Below, piece by piece: positions 53,345 to 62,500 of a stretch of DNA of 64,000 bases (positions within the stretch are counted from its first letter, which is position 1; every line of letters starts with the position of its first letter). The notes below the pieces were generated by a model. The model had not been told where the DNA came from. It was given only the letters and a program-made list of their open reading frames with translations, and made no database searches. The translations under genes and the position numbers were made by a program. This stretch comes from Chitinophaga polysaccharea (GTDB lineage Bacteria > Bacteroidota > Bacteroidia > Chitinophagales > Chitinophagaceae). The stretch spans positions 1,396,486 through 1,460,485 of the forward strand of contig NZ_CABFVU010000002.1 of NCBI RefSeq assembly GCF_902150045.1, written 5' to 3'.

Positions 53345-54782
53345 TAGCCGTGGCAGACCTCTTATTCCTCTTCACTAACAAAAAACACACATACAAAAAC
53401 ACCATCCACACCGGGATCAGTTCCACCGGTAGTTTCATGCCGGTGATCCACATCAGCGCCAGTATGCCTACCAGGAATACCAGGCAAATATAATTAGAGG
53501 CAGGGTATATAAAAGAAGGGAACTTAGTACGGATGTTATCTGCTTTTTTGCTTTTCCTGAATTTCAGGTGCACTACGGTGATCATCAGCCAGTTGATGAT
53601 GAGTGTTGACACCACCAGCGACATTAGTATCTCGAGCGCTTTTTCAGGGATCACTTTATTTATCACTATGCAGATAGCAGCAAACAGTCCTGATACCAGA
53701 ATTGCTTTTACCGGTACATGATTTTTGTTCAGGTGAGACAGGAAAGCGGGAGCATTGCCTTGTTTCGACAAACCATATAACATCCTGCTGTTGCTGTATA
53801 CGCAGCTGTTGTACACAGAAAGCGCTGCCGTGAGAACGATCAGGTTCAGCACATTTGCGATAAGGCTGGTGAAATAGACAGTTTTGCCAAAGAGGCTGAA
53901 CTGAAATCCTTTCAGGCTTTCAAATACCATTACAAACGGGCTGCTGTTTGTAGTAATGCTTTTCCAGGGCGACAGTGAAAACAGAATGACGAGAGCGCCC
54001 ACATAGAAGATCAGGATGCGGTAAATAACCTGGTTAGTAGCTTTGGGTATGGTTTTCTCCGGCCGGTCGGCCTCCGCTGCGGTGATACCGATTAATTCCA
54101 GTCCGCCGAAAGAAAACATAATGAGCGCAATGGCGGCAAATAATCCCTGGAAGCCGCCCTTGCCATCGGCGGCTAATAATCCCCGTGGGAAGAAGCCACC
54201 GTCGTTCCACAGGTTTTGTATACTGGCTTGTTCGCCGCCGCTGCCGCTGACCAGCAGATAGATACCAAAAGCGATCATGGCTATTATGGCCACTACTTTT
54301 ATGATCGAAAACCAGAACTCGGCTTCTCCATATACTTTAACGGAGCTGAGGTTTAACGCATTAATAGCCACAAAAAAGAAAAGGCTGGAGCACCATAGGG
54401 GAATCTCCGGCCACCAGAAATGTACATATACACCTATGGCTGTAAGTTCCGACATGCTCACCAGGATATAAAGGATCCAGTAATTCCACCCGGAAGAAAA
54501 ACCTGCAAATGAGCCCCAGTATTTATAGGCAAAGTGACTGAAGCTGCCGGAAACCGGTTCTTCCACCACCATTTCGCCCAGCTGGCGCATGATAAAGAAA
54601 GCAATAATGCCGGCCAGGGCGTAGCCTAAAATTACAGAGGGGCCTGCCAGTACTGCGGCAGGGCCTATGCCCAGGAATAAGCCGGTGCCAATGGCGCCGC
54701 CGAGGGCGATCAACTGGATATGCCTGTTCTGTAATCCTCTTTTAAGGCTTTTTTCTTCGGTTGTTTGGTTTGTGCTGCTCAA
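53334..54782 (-). CDS. Amino-acid permease (APC superfamily, AAT type)
   Basis: The protein has 482 residues with about twelve hydrophobic segments. N-terminal NRHIQLIALGGAIGTGLFLG is the hallmark of the AAT subgroup of amino-acid transporters, followed by FFIMRQLGEMVVEEPVSGSF and GGLELIGITAAEADRPEKTIPKA. Members move D-Ser/D-Ala/Gly, proline or aromatic amino acids with protons; the substrate is not fixed here. No ATG is available before the conserved N-terminus, so translation seems to start at TTG (54782), six bases after an in-frame stop. Convergent with the barrel-like gene. Confidence 0.92.
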   Translation of the reverse strand: MSSTNQTTEEKSLKRGLQNRHIQLIALGGAIGTGLFLGIGPAAVLAGPSVILGYALAGIIAFFIMRQLGEMVVEEPVSGSFSHFAYKYWGSFAGFSSGWNYWILYILVSMSELTAIGVYVHFWWPEIPLWCSSLFFFVAINALNLSSVKVYGEAEFWFSIIKVVAIIAMIAFGIYLLVSGSGGEQASIQNLWNDGGFFPRGLLAADGKGGFQGLFAAIALIMFSFGGLELIGITAAEADRPEKTIPKATNQVIYRILIFYVGALVILFSLSPWKSITTNSSPFVMVFESLKGFQFSLFGKTVYFTSLIANVLNLIVLTAALSVYNSCVYSNSRMLYGLSKQGNAPAFLSHLNKNHVPVKAILVSGLFAAICIVINKVIPEKALEILMSLVVSTLIINWLMITVVHLKFRKSKKADNIRTKFPSFIYPASNYICLVFLVGILALMWITGMKLPVELIPVWMVFLYVCFLLVKRNKRSATATTS

Positions 54783-55253
54783 TGTCTGTTAGGTGGATAA
54801 GGCTGCAATTTGAGGTAATTTTGGCACAAACCGAAACCCAGATATATTTCATCAGTATACACCTGTTTTCTGTAATTGTCGTTTTCATTAATATACCTGG
54901 TTTTTCTTCACGGAAAGACAGATCTGTTGCTTTACGGATTTGCATGGATGGTGCCAAATTTGCCTGCTGAAGCTGCCTTTATGGTATACATTACACTAAT
55001 ATGTGAATGAAATAGTTCAAAAGGGTGTGGATATTAAAAAAAGATTTTGGAGTTTTAATATTTATTATAATTTAGCAATGAATTGAAAGTATAACCCGGT
55101 ATTTTGTGTGAAAGAGAATACATCAGTTATTTAGCCGAAGTCATTTTGTTTATTATAAGCGTTACCCCTGGTGCCATTTAGCGTTATAGCGGACAGGCTA
55201 TAACACGGATGGAAAATCAGTATTTATCAACCCTGTACCATAATAGCCCGACT
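54783..55253. other. Intergenic region before the tail-fibre-like gene
   Basis: There are about 470 bases between divergent genes with no supportable gene. TAATTTAG around 55070 after a TTGG about 19 bases upstream weakly resembles a promoter for the plus-strand gene, 170 bases from its start. Composition shifts to AT-richer to the right. Confidence 0.35.
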
Positions 55254-56252
55254 ATGAAGTATTTTTTCTTATTTTTCTTTGCTTTTCTTATCAGCCCTTT
55301 TGCCTATTCCCAGAATATCTTTCCATCAAGCGGACAGGTTGGCATTGGTACTTCTTCGCCCTCAGCTTTATTACATGTTAATACGGGGGCTATTAAACTT
55401 ACTAATCCATCAAATTATCCCTGGGGTGTTAATATGGATGTTAATTTCACTGGCACTTGGGCCCGTGAGTTCAGTATTTCCTACAATGGAACAGGGAAGC
55501 TCGCCGCTTTTGGTGTGAACAGTAACAATGGAACAGTTAACTATGCTTATATAGGAGGGAATACAACTGCAGACTCTCCTCATCCTTCTCCCTGGATGAC
55601 CTTTAAACCTAATGGGTACATTGGTATAGGAACATTGACGCCGATAGCAAAACTAACAATAGAATCAGCTGACAGTACACTTGATAACCTGATAAGATTG
55701 GAGAACAAAAGTATCCCTAATTCTCTGTTATATATGGGAACAGCAAGCGTCGGTTTTGCGGTAACAGGTTACCGGAAGGATAACGTAATAGAGAGTTATA
55801 GTGATCTTCATATCTCAGCTGCCAACGCATCCAGCAATCTTTATTTTGAAACCGGCCGGACAAACGCAGCTACCACCATCAGAATGACTATTAACAATGT
55901 GGGAAATGTTGGGATCGGCACTACCAGTCCCGGAAATTATAAGCTGGCCGTAGAAGGGACTATTGGAGCAAGGAAAGTGAAGGTAACGCAGGGCAGTTGG
56001 GCTGATTTTGTGTTTCATTCCAACTATCAGTTACCATCTCTGCAGGAAGTAGAGCGTTTTATTAGGAAGAATGGACATTTGCCTGAAATTCCATCTGAAA
56101 CAGAAGTACAGAAAAATGGGCTGGATGTTGGAGATATGAATAAGAAACTGCTGCAGAAGATAGAAGAACTTACTTTATATATCATTGAATTAAAGAAAGA
56201 GAATGAAAGACAATGGCAGGAAATGGAGAGGATGAAGTCCCGGAGTAAGTAA
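55254..56252 (+). CDS. Tail-fibre/adhesin-like protein
   Basis: The protein has 332 residues from the ATG at 55254 (signal peptide MKYFFLFFFAFLISPFAYSQ); an earlier ATG at 55209 would put 15 residues before it. Repeated VGIGTSSPSALLHV, YIGIGTLTPIAKLTI and VGIGTTSPGNYKLAV units mark the strand-forming repeats common in Bacteroidota surface fibres. The C-terminus (LPSLQEVERFIRKNGHLPEIPSETEVQKNGLDVGDMNKKLLQKIEELTLYIIE) is the widespread terminal coiled-coil region related to phage tail-fibre ends, without the catalytic peptidase. Function probably adhesion or a scaffold; it heads the RHS gene row. Confidence 0.85.
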   Translation: MKYFFLFFFAFLISPFAYSQNIFPSSGQVGIGTSSPSALLHVNTGAIKLTNPSNYPWGVNMDVNFTGTWAREFSISYNGTGKLAAFGVNSNNGTVNYAYIGGNTTADSPHPSPWMTFKPNGYIGIGTLTPIAKLTIESADSTLDNLIRLENKSIPNSLLYMGTASVGFAVTGYRKDNVIESYSDLHISAANASSNLYFETGRTNAATTIRMTINNVGNVGIGTTSPGNYKLAVEGTIGARKVKVTQGSWADFVFHSNYQLPSLQEVERFIRKNGHLPEIPSETEVQKNGLDVGDMNKKLLQKIEELTLYIIELKKENERQWQEMERMKSRSK

Positions 56253-56290
56253 TATTCTGTCCTGTACTTTCGTCACATTAAAATCCCTTT

Positions 56291-59200
56291 ATGAAATCAT
56301 TATTAGTTGTTTTGTTAATGCTTGTTGATGTTATTGGTTGTATAGGATATTCGCAGGCGCAGAATTCGCCCAATGCGTATTTTGTTCCTACTGTTTTTCC
56401 TAAATCGCCTAATGTAGCGGGGATGGATAAGTATGGCGACTATCCTGTGAATATGTTTTCGGGTTTACCGGATATATCTATTCCATTATATGAAGTTGTG
56501 TCCGGCGATTTTAAAATGCCTATTACCCTGAGCTATCATGCGTCAGGTTTTAAAGTAAATGAAAAAGCAGGATGGGCTGGTTTGGGATGGTCGGTAATTA
56601 CCGGGGGGCAAATTACACGGAGGATTATGGGCATAGCTGATGAATTTCCTAATGGGTATCTTTCCGGTAAACTTCAGCCGGCAGCAACAGTAAATCCCGA
56701 GTCAACTGCTAGTTTGCAATACCTTAGTTCACTTAAATCTAAACTGTATGATGCACAACCCGATATCTACAGTTATAGTTTCAATGGGCGGAATGGCAAA
56801 TTCTTTTTTAACGGTAACGATAACTATAAAATTGCCATGCTGCCATTTTCGCCGCTCGCCATTAATACAAATATTGCAGGGTTACCTTATTTTGATATAC
56901 AGGATGAGCAAGGAAATAAATACAGCTTTGGCAGAACAGCCAAAGAAAGCACGGTAGTTTCAACCAGCGGGGGAACACTGCCTGCAACTTCTGCCTGGTT
57001 GTTGGAAAGTATGATATCACAGGATAACAGGGATACCATTTCTTTTTCTTACAATACAGGGCAAGACAGGGTTGATATACCGGATGCAACGGAGATATGG
57101 ACGGTTGAAGACAATGTACATAATTATGAGCCAAGTAATCCAGTATATTATTCTAACCCTCAATTGGTTACTGGTGCAGACAATACAAGCCTTACTTTTC
57201 AGGAACAATTAAAGGAGATCAATTTCAGCGGTGGTAAAGTTGTTTTTGAGTTATCAGGAACACTAAGGGAAGATCCTGCAGCAGGTAAATATGCACTCAA
57301 TGCAATAAAAGTATATTCCTACGATTATACTACATCACAATTTAAACTTATTAAAAGTATACAGTTTTATAAAAGCTATTTTATTCAGGGAACAAACGCC
57401 GCAACTAAAAGATTAAGGCTGGATTCCCTGGCGGTGTTGGGAGGAAGCGGTGAGTTAATTCAAAAGTATCGGTTTGAGTATAATACCAACAAGATACTTC
57501 CTGAGTATACGTCTGCCAGTAGGGATTTTTGGGGCTATTACAATGGGAAACCAAATAATTCCCTGATACCACAGATGTCGGTCCCATATAATTTGAATAC
57601 CATCACTATTGGGAGTAATATTCCCAACGGCCGTGATCCCGACAATGAATACATGCAGGCATGCGTTTTGAAAAGGATTAACTATCCTACCGGTGGCTAT
57701 ACGGAGTTTGAGTATGAGGCTAACAGGTATGAGGAATCCGGGGTAGAGAAACTTGCAGGGGGATTAAGAGTTAAAACAATAAAGAGTGCAGCTGGAGGCA
57801 AAGCAAGGCCGGTAATAAAGACATATGAATATTTAAGCGCCCGGCCGAACTTCACTTTAAGGAATCATTTTTTCAAAATGAACCAAACGCAGCGATATTT
57901 TTGGACTAACCCGCATTTTGCCTGTCCGGTAACAATGGCGACCAAAAATGTAACTTCATATGTTTCTTCTCCAATCATCGACATTGAGCCTTATGATGCT
58001 GTACCAGTTGCATATACAAATGTGAGGGAGTACATTGGTGATGGGATCAATAATTCAGGGAAAACGGAATACTTGTTTAGCGATCGCCCGGATGCTTTGC
58101 AAACGGCTTCTATGACAGGCATGCCGATATTAAACAGTTATTTTTATGTCAGGGGCCAGTTACTGAATAAAACTCAATACCTGAGAACGGGGGCTACTTA
58201 CCGTAAAGTACAGGAAGATACCTATCAGTATACGGCCTTCCCTGAAACGTTTTATAATAATGTTGGGTTTGCCGTAGGGAAGACAATTATCAGTGATGAA
58301 TCAAGTGCCTCTGATGTAAGTCTTGCTGCCAGAACAGGCTTCTGTGCCGACTATCATGATTCTTACAGCTATCTCTATTCTTTTTATTCCATCTCATCCG
58401 ATGACAACTATCTTACATCATCTACCACTACTACCTACGACTCGGATGATCAGACAAAATCCGTAACCGTTACAAAATTGTTCAAGTACGACAATTTTAA
58501 GCATCAGCAGGTTTCCCGGACTATTACAACCGATAGTAAAGGAAATACGGTAACAACGAATGACCGTTATGCAGCCGACCTGTTAACCGGAACAGCTACT
58601 ACTACCGGCAATGCTGTAATAGATACTATGTTGCGCAGGAATATGCAGGCGGTGCCGTTAGAACAATGGGTAAGCATTTCAGGAACAGAAGGGTTGTCGG
58701 GAACCTTCGTAAAAGGAGCGCAATTAACTAATTACAAGCTGTTAACGAACAAAGCAGTTAAAATTGATAAACGGCAGGAGTTACGGGTTGGTAGTTTGAT
58801 TAATGATTTTGTACCCGTTAAGATTAATGCGGGCACTTTGCAAACTGACAGCCGTTATAACCAGCTGATTAGTTTGGATGCTTATGATGCAAATAGTAAT
58901 GTACTACAATATACAGCCAGAAATGCGCCATCCGTTGCTATTGTATGGGATTATAACAGGCAAAATGCTATAGCGCAGGTTAATAATGCAGCCACGAGCG
59001 ATATAGCCTACACCAGTTTTGAGGCAGATGGAAAAGGAAATTGGAACTTCAGCGGGATACCGGTAAATAACACGGCAGCTATAACAGGGAAAAAGGTGTA
59101 TGATCTTACCAAAGGCGCCATCACTGCCTCGGGTATTAACAGTGCCAATGTGCATATCATTAGTTATTGGAGTAAAGCCGGGGCTGCCACCATAAGTGGA

Positions 59201-59497
59201 ACAACGGTAGTAACGGGCATGACAACCGGAGGCTGGACCTATTATGAACATAAATTGCCGGCAGGCGCAACCACGTTGCAGGTGAGCGGCAGCGTAACAA
59301 TAGATGAGCTTAGACTCTTTCCTGAGAAGGCGCAAATGACCACTTATACATATGATCCGCTGATAGGTCTAACTTCAACTTGCTCGCCTTTGAATATAAT
59401 TTCATATTATGAATATGATAGTGCAGGTCGCCTGAAGGCAGAGAAAGACGTTAACCGGAATATTGTAAAGACCTATGAATATCACCATAAGAATTAA
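56291..59497 (+). CDS. RHS/YD-repeat protein, N-terminal partner of the DUF6443 protein
   Basis: The protein has 1068 residues with signal peptide (MKSLLVVLLMLVDVIGCIGYSQAQ). The N-terminal part has the Bacteroidota pattern KSPNVAGMDKYGDYPVNMFSGLPDISIPLYEV and GWAGLGWSVITGGQITRRI. The remainder is beta-rich with YD-like repeats; the C-terminus ends in YYEYDSAGRLKAEKDVNRNIVKTYEY. Such proteins usually lie directly before a DUF6443 RHS protein, as here (gap 27 bases), and are thought to be cell-surface or secreted shells. No toxin domain of its own is seen. Confidence 0.83.
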   Translation: MKSLLVVLLMLVDVIGCIGYSQAQNSPNAYFVPTVFPKSPNVAGMDKYGDYPVNMFSGLPDISIPLYEVVSGDFKMPITLSYHASGFKVNEKAGWAGLGWSVITGGQITRRIMGIADEFPNGYLSGKLQPAATVNPESTASLQYLSSLKSKLYDAQPDIYSYSFNGRNGKFFFNGNDNYKIAMLPFSPLAINTNIAGLPYFDIQDEQGNKYSFGRTAKESTVVSTSGGTLPATSAWLLESMISQDNRDTISFSYNTGQDRVDIPDATEIWTVEDNVHNYEPSNPVYYSNPQLVTGADNTSLTFQEQLKEINFSGGKVVFELSGTLREDPAAGKYALNAIKVYSYDYTTSQFKLIKSIQFYKSYFIQGTNAATKRLRLDSLAVLGGSGELIQKYRFEYNTNKILPEYTSASRDFWGYYNGKPNNSLIPQMSVPYNLNTITIGSNIPNGRDPDNEYMQACVLKRINYPTGGYTEFEYEANRYEESGVEKLAGGLRVKTIKSAAGGKARPVIKTYEYLSARPNFTLRNHFFKMNQTQRYFWTNPHFACPVTMATKNVTSYVSSPIIDIEPYDAVPVAYTNVREYIGDGINNSGKTEYLFSDRPDALQTASMTGMPILNSYFYVRGQLLNKTQYLRTGATYRKVQEDTYQYTAFPETFYNNVGFAVGKTIISDESSASDVSLAARTGFCADYHDSYSYLYSFYSISSDDNYLTSSTTTTYDSDDQTKSVTVTKLFKYDNFKHQQVSRTITTDSKGNTVTTNDRYAADLLTGTATTTGNAVIDTMLRRNMQAVPLEQWVSISGTEGLSGTFVKGAQLTNYKLLTNKAVKIDKRQELRVGSLINDFVPVKINAGTLQTDSRYNQLISLDAYDANSNVLQYTARNAPSVAIVWDYNRQNAIAQVNNAATSDIAYTSFEADGKGNWNFSGIPVNNTAAITGKKVYDLTKGAITASGINSANVHIISYWSKAGAATISGTTVVTGMTTGGWTYYEHKLPAGATTLQVSGSVTIDELRLFPEKAQMTTYTYDPLIGLTSTCSPLNIISYYEYDSAGRLKAEKDVNRNIVKTYEYHHKN

Positions 59498-59524
59498 TGT
59501 TATCCCTAACTTAAAATATAAGTA

Positions 59525-62500
59525 ATGTCAAAGATATTTCAGGCCTGGATATTGTCCGTTTGCTTTCTGGTACTTTGCTTAGGGGCAAATGCACAAATTG
59601 TTATCAGTGGGCCGGCTAATTGTATTTTACCCGGAAGAGAATATACTTATACCGCCGGTGGGAATTGGTCAAGTACCGATATTCCACAAATGCAATGGTG
59701 CTCACCAGGGAAGATACAAGCCAATATGTCCTACTGTCTTACAGGGGCATTCCAGATAAAGGTAATATTTGATACCACCTTTACCACCGGAACTATTACA
59801 TTATGGGCGCCAAGTGGCTCTACTTCATTGAACGTGAGTACTGCAGCAGGACCATTTACCGTTAATGCAGAGGTGAGTCCCATTTCTCAGACCGCATACA
59901 CCGATTCAGTTCCGGGAACCATAAGGGCTTGGGCTGCCACTGGCGGTAATTGTGAAGGAACCGGGTATGTTTATCAATGGGAATCGGCTTCCAGTTCTAC
60001 TGGTCCATTTTCAGCAATATCAGGTGCTAATCAGCAGATGTTGGTTCCTCCGGCTTCTTCCACAGAAAAGACAACTTACTTCAGGAGGAAGGTCACTTAC
60101 AATGGAACCAGTTTCTATAGCCAGGTAGGTGCTGTGAATTATGTTCATGAACCTGTGAATGGCGGTGTGCTGTATTATACTGTTGCCGGTTCTGAGTTAC
60201 CATATGGCAGCAGTCCGGCGGTTGCGCAAATACCAGGGCATGGTTGGCAATGCACTCAGTCGGGAATTTCCTATCGCTGGTGGTATAAGGTTACATCCAC
60301 TGGTACCCCACAACTGTTGGGCACCGGTGTAGAATATCCGGTGAACAGTTTGGTATTGACAGGTTCGGAAATTATTATCTATAGGGAAACAACATGTGGA
60401 AGTTTCACCGTTAAGTCAAATGAACTTACATTTAACACGCTTCCGCTTGAACCGGGTAGTATTTACGCCGATGACACAATTGCCATTGCCGGCGTGAAAC
60501 CAGTAATAACACAATCCGTTGCTACAGGTGGAAAGTGTGTGTCTACTTCTTACCAGTATGTTTGGCAGCAAAGTACTAACGGAACTACCTGGCAGAATAT
60601 CGGGACAGGCGCAGACTATCCATCTGCAGCGCCTACGTTTACTACTGATATGCAAATACGAAGGCAGGTTACCTGTGCTACACAAACACTTTATTCAAAT
60701 GTATTAATATTTAAAACATTTACGGAAGACTACCTCGCGGACAACAGGAGTTTTATTGTTACCAATACTGTTCAAAAGTCAGGTGTGCTGGATACCAGCG
60801 GCGTTGCTTCACTTTCTATAGGTAATAAATTGAAGAGCATAGCATATTTTGATGGACTAGGAAGACAAGTGCAACAGGTAAGCCAGCAGGCAGGTGGTGC
60901 TGGTAAAGACCTTGTACAGATAAATGAATATGATGAGTATGGAAGGGAAACAAATAATTATTTATCTTATAGTTATACTGCAAGTGACTCAAGAAATACT
61001 GCCGGCAATGGTAAGTATAAGTTACAGGCTGTTACAGATCAGCAGGCTTTTTACCAGGGGCTTTTTCCCGGAGAACCTCCGGTGGGTAAAACTACTTATG
61101 AATTATCGCCGCTCGGCCGTAACCTTAAAACTGCATCTCCAGGAAGCTCATGGGTGGGCAGTAGCCGGGGGAAATCCACTGCATACCAGGTTAATACTAC
61201 AGCAGACCAGGTCCGGATATGGAATATACCGGCAGGACCCATTGTAACCCCAGTTTCAACGAAAATATATCCCGCTGGTGTGCTTAATAAGCTAATTATA
61301 ACAGATGAGCAGGGAAGTAAAACAGTTGAGTATAAAAACCTTGATGGACAAACTATATTAAGAAAACAGCAGATAGCCACATCTCCCGGTGAAAATCATG
61401 ACGGATGGTTATGTACATATTATATCTACGATGATATTGGTAATCTTCGTTGTGTACTTTCTCCAAAAGCTGTGGAATTGATTAAGGCCAATTGGACACT
61501 TAATACAGCCATCCTCAACGGGCTATGTTTTCAGTATCAGTACGACGATAAGAAACGCATGATTCTGAAAAGATTGCCTGGAGCTAACCCTGTGGCAACG
61601 GTTTACGACTTACGCGACAGGCCGGTATTTACGCAAGACGGGAACATGTTGGGTAAGAAACAGTGGCATACTACCTTTTACGATGAACTGAACCGCCCTG
61701 TAATGACCGCGCTTTATAATAAGGATATAACTCAGCAGGCTTTGCAAACGGCTATGAATACTGCTTCCGGTGGAACGGTGCTGACCACAAGTATACCCGG
61801 CCCATCCAGTCTTACGGTGGGTTCATACGATGGCAGATCCGTTTACCAGGCTGCGGATAGTATTATGTTTACCAATGGTTTCGACAGTGGATCGGGTACT
61901 TTTGAAACACTACTTTCCCCCGGGAATACCGTTGTCACCACCAGTGTTAATAATCCATTGCCCGGCATTTCAACAGCAGATTTATATCCGCTGACTTACA
62001 CTTATTATGATAATTATTCTTTTGCAGGCAGTCAGCCTTTTCTGGCGTCTGAAATGGGTTCCCTCGAGAGCGGAGATAATCCCATCAGTCCGGAAATAGT
62101 AAATACGGCAGCGTCGATGGTAAGATCCGCTAATACCGGAGGAAGCGTACGCGTTTTAGGTACTAATCAATGGCTGACCACCACCAGTTATTATGATAAT
62201 AAGGCGCGCAGTATTCAAACCATTGCGCAGAATGTTTCAGGCGCATCTGATATAACCAGTAACAGATATGATTTTAGCGGGAAGATATTAAGTAGTGTGT
62301 TGAATCATAAGAATTTAAGAAGTGGGTTGACTCCATCTACAAAGGTTCTTAGTGTAATGAGCTATGATGCTACGGGAAGGGTTTTGACCCTAAAGAAGAA
62401 GTTAAACAGTGAAACCATTTATACACAAGTGTTGCAGAATACTTATAACGAACTTGGTCAGTTAAAAACAAAGGTTCAGGGAAATAGTATCAACACTGAG